Below, piece after piece: positions 1 to 8,965 of a DNA stretch of 64,000 nucleotides. Positions within the stretch are counted from its first letter, which is position 1. Every line of letters starts with the position of its first letter. The notes beneath the pieces were generated by a model, which was not told the DNA's origin, made no database searches, and worked only from the letters and a program-made list of their open reading frames with translations. The translations under genes and the position numbers were made by a program. The stretch is taken from positions 1 to 64,000 of the forward strand of contig NZ_AULT01000028.1 of NCBI RefSeq assembly GCF_000422425.1, read 5' to 3'. This DNA comes from Oceanospirillum beijerinckii DSM 7166. GTDB lineage: Bacteria; Pseudomonadota; Gammaproteobacteria; Pseudomonadales; Halomonadaceae.

Positions 1-1
1 A

Positions 2-286
2 CAAGTAGCGGCCTATTTGGGTTTAGTGCCTCGTATCCAGCAATCAGGGCAATGGAAAGGAAGAAGCCGTTTAAGTAAGCAGGGGCCAGCCAAAATAAGA
101 GCAAAGCTCTATATGGCAGCAGTCAGTTGTTTACAACATAACCCAGATATTCGACATCAATTTAAGCGTTTAGTAGAGAAGGGTAAAAGTAAAATGCAGG
201 CCCTGTGCGCAGGTATGCGCAAGCTTGTTCAAATTTGTTTTGGTGTTGTAAAGCATCAAAGCGAATATCACCCTCAATCAGCCTAA
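2..286 (+). mobile_element. IS110-family transposase, C-terminal part (cut by window start)
   Basis: The frame is open from the first bases of the window and ends at a TAA, so the 5' part of the gene lies outside. The visible residues match the C-terminal Transposase_20 domain of IS110/IS116/IS902 elements: a GLVPRIQQSG stretch, a RLSKQG motif, LYMAA, and a terminal MRKL segment followed by YHPQSA. IS110 enzymes are DEDD-type recombinases that lack classical terminal inverted repeats, so the element boundary downstream cannot be set by eye. The element directly borders the radical SAM/NRPS locus. Whether the copy is intact depends on sequence upstream of the window. Confidence 0.8.
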
Positions 287-626
287 AAGAGCTGTTGAAG
301 GTGATTTGGAGAGATGGTATCTACAATATTTATCGGGATTGGTATTAGAAGCCCCCAAAACCCCCTCTAATCACAAATCCTAAAAAAACATCCCCCCTCC
401 TTCTTAGGGCAAACCACCTATACTTTGCACAGAAACTTGAACTATGCCGCACAAACCTTTGTTGGCAATGCCATAAAAAAGTGGCACTTTTAAATATGTC
501 GTAACAAATTGATCCATCGAATGATCCAACCAGAGTTGTTGAGCTCAACAATGGTTTGAGAAACGTTAGTCAATTTGTTGTAGCGCTCATTTGTCGAGCC
601 GTTGAAATAATAAGCCGAGTGTTTTT
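287..626. other. Non-coding gap: IS110 right flank and upstream region of the radical SAM/NRPS operon
   Basis: No convincing gene is seen here. The left part presumably holds the IS110 end. The right part should contain the promoter of the following operon and includes a perfect palindrome listed separately. I could not recognise a clear -35/-10 pair. Confidence 0.5.
536..551. promoter_or_regulatory. Perfect 16-bp palindrome, candidate operator
   Basis: TTGTTGAGCTCAACAA is a perfect inverted repeat 75 bp upstream of the radical SAM start codon. Its length and symmetry fit the binding site of a dimeric regulator such as a TetR-, GntR- or LysR-type protein. It is not followed by a T-tract, so it does not look like a terminator. 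No regulator gene is adjacent, so the role is inferred only from position and symmetry. Confidence 0.35.
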
Positions 627-2318
627 ATGGAAAACCCTATATCTGTTCAAGCCCAGCAAAACTCAAGTCAGAAACCATCCCGTTTTGGCATTTTGCTCAT
701 TAAACCCTCCCGTTATGACGACGATGGCTATGTAGTGCAATGGTGGAAGAGTATCGGGCCTGCTCATAGCCTGGCTGCGGTTTGGGGAATCGTTGAAGAT
801 GCAGCCAACCGCCAGGTGATGGGTTCCAGTGTAACGGTTGAGATCAATGGAATTAATGAAATGACCACCCGTGTTGACACTAAAAAACTGGGCAAACAGC
901 TTAAATCCTATGATAGGGCTTTGGTGATGATGGTTGGAGTACAGACCAATCAGTATCCACGCTCGATTGATCTGGCTCGACAGTTTATTACACAGGGTAT
1001 TCCTGTGGCTATTGGTGGTTTTCATGTCAGCGGTACAATGGCTCTCACGCCGGATTGGGAATACGGCGCTCTTAAATCCGCTCAGGATGAAGGTATTACA
1101 CTGTACGCTGGTGAACTGGAAACCGGTGTCGATGAACTCTTGCGTGATGCCTTGAACGGTACTTTAAAGCCGATGTATGACAAGGGCGACGACCTGGCAG
1201 ATATGAGCAAGGCCCCTCTTCCCAAGCTGTTAACGCCAAAACAGCGCAAGATGAAAATCGATGTCGCCACAATGGATATGGGGCGGGGCTGTCCTTTTAA
1301 GTGCTCTTTCTGCTCAGTGATTAATGTATCCGGTAATAAGATGCGTTCGCGGGACCCGGCAGCGATTGAGGTTTATCTGCGTCAATGTATTGATCAGGGC
1401 ACTCACCGCTTGTTATTGGTGGATGATAACTTTGCCCGCTTGCGTGAGTGGCGAGAGATTCTGGATGTTTTTATTAAGCTGCATAAAGAGACAGGTATTG
1501 AGTGGGATTGCTTTGTGCAACTGGACACTCAATCTCACAGAATTCCAGGCTTTGTGGAAAAAGCCAGGGAAGCGGGCTGTACTCGGGTGTTTATCGGAAT
1601 AGAAGCTGTGCGTAGCGATAATTTGCTCGCCGCAGGTAAAAAACACAATAAAGTCCAGGCGATGCATGACATGGCAATGGCATGGAAAAAAGCCGGTATC
1701 TTTATCTTTGGCACCTTAATCATAGGATTTGATCACGACACCCCTGAGCTGATGAAACAGGATATTCGTTTTATTCAGGAAAATGTGCCCATCGATATTC
1801 TGATTACTACCGTTTTGACTCCCCTACCCGGTTCAATGGACCATAAGCACGCCGTTGAAGCGGGAGTAAAGCTGGACCCAGACCTGAATGAATATGACAC
1901 CACGCACGCGGTATTTGATCACCCTCTGATGAGTAAAGAGGAGTGGAATCAGACCTATCTGGATCTTTATGACTGGTTTTATACTCCTGAACATATCGAG
2001 AAGATTTTCACCCAGGCGCTGGAAAATGGCATCAGTGTGAAAGAGTTGATTCAGGTAATGATGGCATTCTACGGTTCACCTCGCTTTGAAAAAAGCCATC
2101 CTTATGTTTATGGCCTGGTGCGCTTCAAATCCCGTATTGATCGCCGCCCTGGCCGAAAGATCGAACCGGTCTGGAGTTTCTATCCCCGCCGGGTATGGGA
2201 GGTCAGTAAATCCCTTGTCGGCCACATAGGGCTTTATATTCATCTAGTAAGAATCGCACGACGTGCCCGCAAAGCAGTGAAGCGCCGCAGTCCTTTGATC
2301 AAAGTGGAGCAAATTTGA
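627..2318 (+). CDS. Cobalamin-binding (B12) radical SAM protein
   Basis: This 563-residue protein has the layout of B12-dependent radical SAM enzymes. The N-terminal part (about 20-200) resembles a cobalamin-binding Rossmann domain, with the segment VGVQTNQYPRSIDLA followed by IPVAIGGFHVSG. The radical SAM core begins at C222, with C226 and C229 forming the CxxxCxxC that binds the [4Fe-4S] cluster. Such enzymes often methylate unactivated carbon or phosphorus, or rearrange carbon skeletons. The C-terminal 150 residues are basic and of unknown function. The stop codon is 3 bp before the NRPS start, so the two are almost certainly co-transcribed and the enzyme may tailor the NRPS product or its precursor. 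The ribosome-binding site before the ATG is weak. The family is clear; the substrate is not. Confidence 0.8.
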   Translation: MENPISVQAQQNSSQKPSRFGILLIKPSRYDDDGYVVQWWKSIGPAHSLAAVWGIVEDAANRQVMGSSVTVEINGINEMTTRVDTKKLGKQLKSYDRALVMMVGVQTNQYPRSIDLARQFITQGIPVAIGGFHVSGTMALTPDWEYGALKSAQDEGITLYAGELETGVDELLRDALNGTLKPMYDKGDDLADMSKAPLPKLLTPKQRKMKIDVATMDMGRGCPFKCSFCSVINVSGNKMRSRDPAAIEVYLRQCIDQGTHRLLLVDDNFARLREWREILDVFIKLHKETGIEWDCFVQLDTQSHRIPGFVEKAREAGCTRVFIGIEAVRSDNLLAAGKKHNKVQAMHDMAMAWKKAGIFIFGTLIIGFDHDTPELMKQDIRFIQENVPIDILITTVLTPLPGSMDHKHAVEAGVKLDPDLNEYDTTHAVFDHPLMSKEEWNQTYLDLYDWFYTPEHIEKIFTQALENGISVKELIQVMMAFYGSPRFEKSHPYVYGLVRFKSRIDRRPGRKIEPVWSFYPRRVWEVSKSLVGHIGLYIHLVRIARRARKAVKRRSPLIKVEQI

Positions 2319-2321
2319 TTT

Positions 2322-5300
2322 ATGTATTGCTCATCCCCGCCTCAGCCTCAACCGGACTTAGATAGACCCGGCACGGAGAACAAAACAATCGAAGACAATC
2401 AGGACATTAATTGCCACCAGGCCAGCTTTCAGGCACATCTACACCCAATGACAGCTGGGCATCAGGCAATCTGGCTGGATCAATGTGCTCATGCAGACAC
2501 CCCCCTGTACAATATGGGTGGTGGTGCTTTTATCGAAGGCCCATTAGATAGGGCTTTATTATGGCGGGCACTGGATCTTGTAATTCAGGAAAGTGATGCC
2601 CTGCGTATGGTGCCTCAGGGCGGAAAAAGCTTTTTGCTACTGGACAAAATCACACCTGATATTAAAGAGATTGACCTGAGCAAAGCACAAGACCCAGAAG
2701 CTGCAACTCTCGCATTATGGGAGCAGCACTCCGCTCAACCGTTTGACCTAACACTGAAAACGCCTCCGTGGAAAATCATTCTGACCCGGTTAAGTGAAGA
2801 GCGTCATGGCATACAAGCCTTGTATCATCATCTATTAATGGATGGCTTTGGCTCAACTCAAATCATGCATCTTTGGTCAAATATATACACAGCTTTAACT
2901 CACGGCCAAGACACCCCATCATCAACCACTCCCAGCTATTGCAACTATTTGGCGGATAGTCAAACATATTACAATAGCCTGCAATTCGAAAAAGACAAGG
3001 CCTTTTGGCAAGAACATCTGCCAGAACTACCGGAACCTATTATCCTCCCCAGGCAGAATATCGCTATCCAGGCAGTCTCAGCTAAAGCGACACGCACTCA
3101 CAAAGACTCACTCACTCCAAGCCAGCTTCAACAAAGGGGGAATACCTCAGAAAAGCTTAACCCTTCTGTTATTCGTCAACACACGATTCCCCGGAAATTG
3201 TATGATCGTATCGAAGAAGGCGTCAGCAGCTCGGCTCCGGTTTTTCTGGCCGCATTAGCCCTGTATTTCTCTAAAGTCAGCGGGCAAAAACAGGTTGTGA
3301 TCGGAGTCCCGACCTTAAATCGCTGGGGCAAGCGCTATAAATTCACACCGGGCTTGTTTACCAATGTGATACCAGTCCCAATTAACGTTGATCCTGATGC
3401 CAGTTTGACTGATCTAGTGAGCGCCGTAAGCAGGAATCTCAGAGCATGCTATCGGCACCAACGCTTTCCTCTATCCGAAATAACACGCCAGTTAAAAGCA
3501 CTTAAGGAAGGCCGCACCGCGATTTTTGACCTTGCCTTCTCCTTTGAACGCCAAATGCTTGGTATATCTTTTGGCCAGGCCACCCTAAACAGTACTCGCC
3601 AATTATTTTCTGGGGTATCCCGTTACCCCATTATTCTGTCTCTGTGTGAATTCTCCGCTGACGATAATGTGGAAATGGTACTAGAAGGAGATCAGAACTA
3701 TCTGTTTGACGGTGAAGCCGAACTATTGCTGAAACGATGGTTTCAGATACTCCAGACGATTGTCGATGCGCCGGATACTTTCTGTCGTGATATTGAGCTG
3801 GTACCTGAAACTGAAAAACAACAGCTACGTAAACTGACGGTGCTGACAGCACTTACACCACCTGCTGATACTCTTTTGGTTTCCGGTGAAATGCCCCTTG
3901 CCTCATTAGCCAGTCCTCAGCAGAAATACGATACAGTTATTCATGCTTTTCTGGATCAGGCTAAAAACAAGCCCAATACCATTGCGCTTATTAGCGATGA
4001 GAGTCGTGTAAATTATGCTGAGCTGGAATTATGGAGCAGACAAATAGCTTTACAGCTGAGAAAAATGGCTACTCAGCCCATTGAACCCGATTCAATAATT
4101 GCCTTTGCTGTCAAACGCTCACCTGCAATGATTGCGGCTATTTTAGGTATTCTACGTTCTGGCGCAGCTTTTATGCCCCTTGACCCGGATACACCTGCTG
4201 ACCGTCTACAACATATGCTGGCTGAGGCAAATATCAGCACAGTCATCGTCGATGGAAATACCACCCAACAACTGACTGATCTGGAAATAAGCACATCGGT
4301 TAATTTTTTTGAACTTAATTCACCCGATAGAAAAAAAGAACAAGCTCTCGACTCTACCCTATCACTCGATCTACCCTGTGCAAATCAGCTGGCCTATCTG
4401 CTCTATACTTCCGGCTCCAGCGGTCTGCCTAAAGGGGTTATGATCGATCACAGCGCCCTGATGTCTCGCATCGTCTCCACTTACGGCTCAGTACCTTATG
4501 ATCGCAGCTGTCAAGGGACTCAGATCACCTTTGATCCAGCGATGGTGGAGATTTTTGCCCCACTTTGTCAAGGTGGTGCGATTATTTTACCGCCACCTGG
4601 ACGCCAAACAATGGAAGTGATCGCACAAACCATTTTGCGTCATAAGGCAAGTTTCGCCATCTTTGTACCATCAACGCTACCTCACTTCCTGGATGCGATT
4701 GAAGGCAAAAAGGATCTGCCTCTCCGCCTGGTTTGGTGCGGTGGTGAGATTCTCTCTCCAAGTCTGGCACAACGTTTTCTAATGCTCACAGGAGCGCGCT
4801 TAATCAACTGCTATGGGCCAACAGAAGCCACAGTTCTGGCTTCCAGCTGGGAGTGCACCTCGCAAAAGATGCCAGCGGTTCTGCCTATTGGCAAAGCAAT
4901 TAAGGATAGTAGTATTTATATTCTTGACGCTTATGGTCAACAACTGCCTCTGGGCATCACAGGCGAGATATACTTAGGAGGGCCAGGCCTGGCACGGGGT
5001 TATCGTAATCGACCAGAACTGGATACTGAGCGCTTTATTTACGCACCATTTGATTCAGAACTGCGTCTCTATAAAACGGGTGACCGTGGCATGATGATGC
5101 CAGATGGCGTGGTATATTTCTCAGGTCGAGCGGACCGTCAGGTCAAAATACGAGGTCATCGTGTTGAACCCGACGAGATTGAAACCGTGCTATTGGCTCA
5201 CCCGGATATTACCAACGCCGCAGTTAAAGCCCAGCCAGATAATAATTCACAGAGCTTACATGCCTGGCTAGCCAGCCAATCACTGGATGAAACAGCCGTG

Positions 5301-6392
5301 CGTGATTACCTGCACAGCAAACTACCTGACTATATGGTACCTGGTTTTATTAAGGTGATGGATGCTTTACCAAACAACTCCAGCGGTAAAGTTGATTGGC
5401 AGGCATTGCCTGAAATTACTTGCAGTACTGAAACCCATCAGTATCAACCCCCTTCAACTCCACTGGAGATTGAGCTGGTTACGTTCTGGGAGGATCTACT
5501 CAAACGCAGCCCCATTGGTATTCATGATAACTTCTTTGCCTTAGGCGGTGATTCACTATCGGCAATGAGTTTCTTATCGGGTCTGGATACCCTATCAGGT
5601 AAGGAAACTACGGTATCACTGTCCTTTTTTATCCATCACCCAACGGTTGCTGAGATCGCTCAGGCTTTTTCAAAGTTTGTCGGTGATAAGCCTGTTGCAG
5701 TGACATTGAGCGACAACCCCATGACCCCTACTGTCTTCATAGCGGCTTCAGGTCATGGCGATGCAGCCCGTTTCCAACGTCTTGCCGATGCCTTGGGGAA
5801 ACAATGTTCCCTGGTGATGCTACAACCACCTTTAACGACATCGGATGATCCTCTGGAACAACGAAACCTTAATCTGGCACAACATTATGCTGATGCCATT
5901 GAAGCCAAAGCGGACAGAGAATTTATTCTGGGCGGTTTTTCCATTGGCGGTATTGTGGCTCTGGAAACAGCAAAAGAACTCATCCGCCGTAATCGGGCGC
6001 CACAACGTACACTGCTGCTTGAAACCGTTTACCCCTGCCCTATCTTAAACAGTGCTCGTATTTGGTTAGCCTTTGTGAAGTTGGTTAAAGGGCTAAATAT
6101 TCTGAACATTAACGTGAATGGTCGCCGTTTAGGTACCATGCTGTCTGACCAAGGATTAACAAGCCAGATTGAAGCGATGAAAATTTATCGTGCCAGTTCA
6201 TTTGATGGCCCAGTGGATCTGATTATCTCTAATGGTTTGAACTTGCTCAGTCCTTTGTTATTTCGTCGCTGGAAAAGCCAAGTATCTAAGCCACCTCGTA
6301 TCATGCGCGTCAAAGGCTGTCATGGCTCTATGTTTTCTGCCAATAATGTTGCAGATCTTGCTAAAGCTATTGAAAAAAGTTTACATAAATAG
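2322..6392 (+). CDS. Single-module non-ribosomal peptide synthetase, C-A-T-TE
   Basis: The 1356-residue protein has EntF-like architecture. The condensation domain (about 40-480) carries an intact HHxxxDG site (H169, H170, D174, G175). The adenylation domain (about 525-1030) shows A3 near 694 (YTSGSSGLPKG), A5 NCYGPTE near 828, YKTGD, the GRADRQVKIRG core and the catalytic Lys of NSSGKVD at 1023. The carrier domain has LGGDSL with S1078 for phosphopantetheine. The thioesterase has GFSIGG with S1207 and a C-terminal H1334. It should activate one amino or aryl acid, condense it with an upstream acyl or peptidyl donor, and release the product. No other module, phosphopantetheinyl transferase or siderophore gene is nearby. 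The A-domain pocket read by eye (D, P, V, F, V, C, C, V, L, K) matches nothing I know. Confidence 0.9.
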   Translation: MYCSSPPQPQPDLDRPGTENKTIEDNQDINCHQASFQAHLHPMTAGHQAIWLDQCAHADTPLYNMGGGAFIEGPLDRALLWRALDLVIQESDALRMVPQGGKSFLLLDKITPDIKEIDLSKAQDPEAATLALWEQHSAQPFDLTLKTPPWKIILTRLSEERHGIQALYHHLLMDGFGSTQIMHLWSNIYTALTHGQDTPSSTTPSYCNYLADSQTYYNSLQFEKDKAFWQEHLPELPEPIILPRQNIAIQAVSAKATRTHKDSLTPSQLQQRGNTSEKLNPSVIRQHTIPRKLYDRIEEGVSSSAPVFLAALALYFSKVSGQKQVVIGVPTLNRWGKRYKFTPGLFTNVIPVPINVDPDASLTDLVSAVSRNLRACYRHQRFPLSEITRQLKALKEGRTAIFDLAFSFERQMLGISFGQATLNSTRQLFSGVSRYPIILSLCEFSADDNVEMVLEGDQNYLFDGEAELLLKRWFQILQTIVDAPDTFCRDIELVPETEKQQLRKLTVLTALTPPADTLLVSGEMPLASLASPQQKYDTVIHAFLDQAKNKPNTIALISDESRVNYAELELWSRQIALQLRKMATQPIEPDSIIAFAVKRSPAMIAAILGILRSGAAFMPLDPDTPADRLQHMLAEANISTVIVDGNTTQQLTDLEISTSVNFFELNSPDRKKEQALDSTLSLDLPCANQLAYLLYTSGSSGLPKGVMIDHSALMSRIVSTYGSVPYDRSCQGTQITFDPAMVEIFAPLCQGGAIILPPPGRQTMEVIAQTILRHKASFAIFVPSTLPHFLDAIEGKKDLPLRLVWCGGEILSPSLAQRFLMLTGARLINCYGPTEATVLASSWECTSQKMPAVLPIGKAIKDSSIYILDAYGQQLPLGITGEIYLGGPGLARGYRNRPELDTERFIYAPFDSELRLYKTGDRGMMMPDGVVYFSGRADRQVKIRGHRVEPDEIETVLLAHPDITNAAVKAQPDNNSQSLHAWLASQSLDETAVRDYLHSKLPDYMVPGFIKVMDALPNNSSGKVDWQALPEITCSTETHQYQPPSTPLEIELVTFWEDLLKRSPIGIHDNFFALGGDSLSAMSFLSGLDTLSGKETTVSLSFFIHHPTVAEIAQAFSKFVGDKPVAVTLSDNPMTPTVFIAASGHGDAARFQRLADALGKQCSLVMLQPPLTTSDDPLEQRNLNLAQHYADAIEAKADREFILGGFSIGGIVALETAKELIRRNRAPQRTLLLETVYPCPILNSARIWLAFVKLVKGLNILNINVNGRRLGTMLSDQGLTSQIEAMKIYRASSFDGPVDLIISNGLNLLSPLLFRRWKSQVSKPPRIMRVKGCHGSMFSANNVADLAKAIEKSLHK

Positions 6393-6508
6393 TTGGCATC
6401 TCTCTGATTTTTTTATAAAAATCAATGGCCACTGTAATTAGCCAACCCAACAACTGCTCGAACCAAGATATTCCAGCTTGATCTGAAGCATACAAAGGAA
6501 AACGCTTT

Positions 6509-8764
6509 ATGCTCCCAAAACATCCCAACGATTCGATGGAGCCCGATGAGATCATCGCTCTGCTGGCGACACTGGATGTTTTTAGAGGTCTGGAGCAGAG
6601 TCTGCTTACTCGGGTTGCTCAAGTGCTTGAACCTATGTCATTCACTTCTGGCAGTTATCTCTTTGATCGGCATGATGTGGCTCATACTGTTTTTATCATC
6701 GTATCAGGCAACGTGCGTCGAGTGGCATCATCAGCTAATTGCTCCAGTGTATTATCTGAGCATAGCCGGGGAGATATTCTTGATTTAGCTGTTCTGGGTG
6801 GCCAGATGACCCGCTCTTCTGCAGCCTTAGCCATATCTGAAGTACAACTTTATCAGCTATCCAGAAGCGCATTTAAGCAGCTGCAAGCTCAATACCCCAC
6901 CCAATTTTCCGCCTTGATCCGCCGTTTAACACAAACCATTGAGATCATTCACCTCAAAGCAGCCCTACAGGAAAGCGCTCTTTTTTCCGATTTAAGCGAA
7001 GATATTCTGGATCATCTCAGCCACGAGATGGAACTAAAAGTGGTTCCCAGCGGCATGCAGCTGATCAAAAAGGGAGATCCGTCTGATTATATCTATTTTG
7101 TAGTCAGTGGCCGTTTCTTAGCAGTTGATGAAATCGATGGCCAAGAAATCCCCTTAAGAGATGTAGATCGTGGCGAAGTACTGGGTGAGATAGGAGTTAT
7201 TCTCGAAACCAGCCGCGCAGTGCATGTTCGTGCAGTACGGGACTCAACGGTAGGCAGGCTCAGCAAAACGGTGTTTGAAACACTGTTTAATAATCATCCT
7301 GTAGCAGTCCATAAAGCCACCACCAAGATGATTGTTGACCACCTTATATCACCTTCACGGCCCCTTGGTGCCACCATCCCACGCACCATCGCCATACTTC
7401 CCATCTCCACAGGAGTTCCTATCAGTGAGATCGCCAGGATGTTGGGAATAGCCCTGTCGAGTCGAGGCGCAACTTTAACAGTTGATAGTCAGCTGATCAC
7501 CAGTATGGGAGGTCTCAATGATCAATCCCTGGCCCCATCCGATGAAGCCTCCAGGGGCTCCATCGTTAATGCACTGAATGACCTTGAACGCTCTCATGAG
7601 CACTTAATTCTTGTGAGCGATACGGGCGATACCCCTTGGACACAACGCTGTATCAGGCAGGCTGATGCAATACTGCTACTGGCTGACACCTCTGCTGATA
7701 CCTCAGTGACACCCCTTGAGCAACAGATCAAAAAAATCAAAACAGATGGCAGGATAAAGCCCCATCTGCTTCTGTTACAGAAAGCAGAAACATCGGTTGC
7801 CCGTAATACTGCAGCATGGTTGGCACACAGAGATTGTGTAATGCACCACCATCTACGTCATGGAAAAAAAGATGATATTCAGCGCCTGGCCCGCTTTTTA
7901 ACTGGCGAAGCAATTGGTTTGGTTCTAGGAGCTGGAGGAGGACGTGGCCTGGCTCATATTGGCGTATTTCGTGCGATGAAAGAACTCAATATTCCCATTG
8001 ACTATATCGGTGGTACCAGTGTCGGCGCCTTTATCGCCTGTCAGATTGCATTAGGCTGGTCACCAGATAAAATACTTGAGCAGAGTAAACGCATTACAAG
8101 TTCATTTGCAGATCTCCCCACTCTGCCCATTGTGTCGTTGTTTTCTGGCCGCAAAGCCTGCAGGGTAACAGAGCAGGCCTTTGGCGATATCTTGATCGAA
8201 GACTTATCCACAAAATACTTTGCAGTGTCCTGCAATATCAGCCATGCCGGTATGAAAATCCATAACCGCGGCCCCATGGTTGAAGCCGTGTTAGCGAGCA
8301 ACGCAGCACCGGGCATTTACCCGCCCTATCCTCATCAGGATGGTTTACTAGTGGATGGTGCCGCACTAAACAGCCTGCCTGTGGATGTGATGGCTCAAGC
8401 TAACCCCGGTGGCATTGTATTAGCCGTCAACGTGAACCCTAAAAATGATGCTCGCGATCCAATTGAATACGACGGGGCTTTATCGGGTTGGAGCGTGCTG
8501 TTTAGCCGCCTGAACCCGTTTAGAAAATCGATTAACGTGCCCAACATGGTTGAAGTATTGATGCGGGTCTCCAATATTGGTGGCACGCTGGAGCAACGAA
8601 AAAACCAAGCAGTCTATACAGATCTATATCTGGAGCCCCCACTGACGGACTTCTCCGTAGTCGATTATAAAAAAATTGAGCAACTGGCAAACATTGGTTA
8701 CGACTACGCTAAGCCGCTTCTCGAAAAATGGAAGCAAGAGAAAGAAAAGGAAAAAGGAAATTGA
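6509..8764 (+). CDS. Two cyclic-nucleotide-binding-like domains fused to a patatin-like phospholipase
   Basis: The 751-residue protein resembles bacterial neuropathy-target-esterase relatives. Two cNMP-binding-like domains occupy about 10-130 and 150-270. A middle region of about 200 residues follows, containing ISTGVPISEIARMLG. The patatin domain starts with the oxyanion motif GAGGGRG (474-480), has the nucleophile in GTSVG (S504) and the dyad Asp in DGA (D616). It is predicted to hydrolyse phospholipids or lysophospholipids, probably at the membrane face, with the N-terminal domains as regulatory modules. An AAGGAAAA ribosome-binding site precedes the ATG. It lies 116 bp after the NRPS on the same strand, so it may share the operon. 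A lipase next to an NRPS could supply or remove an acyl chain; this is inference. Confidence 0.85.
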   Translation: MLPKHPNDSMEPDEIIALLATLDVFRGLEQSLLTRVAQVLEPMSFTSGSYLFDRHDVAHTVFIIVSGNVRRVASSANCSSVLSEHSRGDILDLAVLGGQMTRSSAALAISEVQLYQLSRSAFKQLQAQYPTQFSALIRRLTQTIEIIHLKAALQESALFSDLSEDILDHLSHEMELKVVPSGMQLIKKGDPSDYIYFVVSGRFLAVDEIDGQEIPLRDVDRGEVLGEIGVILETSRAVHVRAVRDSTVGRLSKTVFETLFNNHPVAVHKATTKMIVDHLISPSRPLGATIPRTIAILPISTGVPISEIARMLGIALSSRGATLTVDSQLITSMGGLNDQSLAPSDEASRGSIVNALNDLERSHEHLILVSDTGDTPWTQRCIRQADAILLLADTSADTSVTPLEQQIKKIKTDGRIKPHLLLLQKAETSVARNTAAWLAHRDCVMHHHLRHGKKDDIQRLARFLTGEAIGLVLGAGGGRGLAHIGVFRAMKELNIPIDYIGGTSVGAFIACQIALGWSPDKILEQSKRITSSFADLPTLPIVSLFSGRKACRVTEQAFGDILIEDLSTKYFAVSCNISHAGMKIHNRGPMVEAVLASNAAPGIYPPYPHQDGLLVDGAALNSLPVDVMAQANPGGIVLAVNVNPKNDARDPIEYDGALSGWSVLFSRLNPFRKSINVPNMVEVLMRVSNIGGTLEQRKNQAVYTDLYLEPPLTDFSVVDYKKIEQLANIGYDYAKPLLEKWKQEKEKEKGN

Positions 8765-8827
8765 TTGAATGTGCCACTAATCAAGCTTTGTACAACTGAT
8801 ACTGAAAACTGTTTAAATCAAATGTAA

Positions 8828-8854
8828 AAAGCGGGCCATTATTTGGCCCGCTTT
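8828..8854 (+). terminator. Rho-independent terminator-like hairpin after the patatin gene
   Basis: AAAGCGGGCCA and TGGCCCGCTTT form a perfect 11-bp stem with a 5-nt loop. The trailing T-run is short on the plus strand, and the A-rich left flank gives a T-run on the minus strand, so it may serve both the patatin gene and the converging fadL gene. Confidence 0.7.
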
Positions 8855-8965
8855 CGTATTAATCTAATATACTGGCGAGATGTATTAACCAACTGACTCC
8901 AATGTGCTTGTTAGACCTAGCCAGATTTAACAAGACATCAGTAGCAGCCACTCAAACTCAACGCA

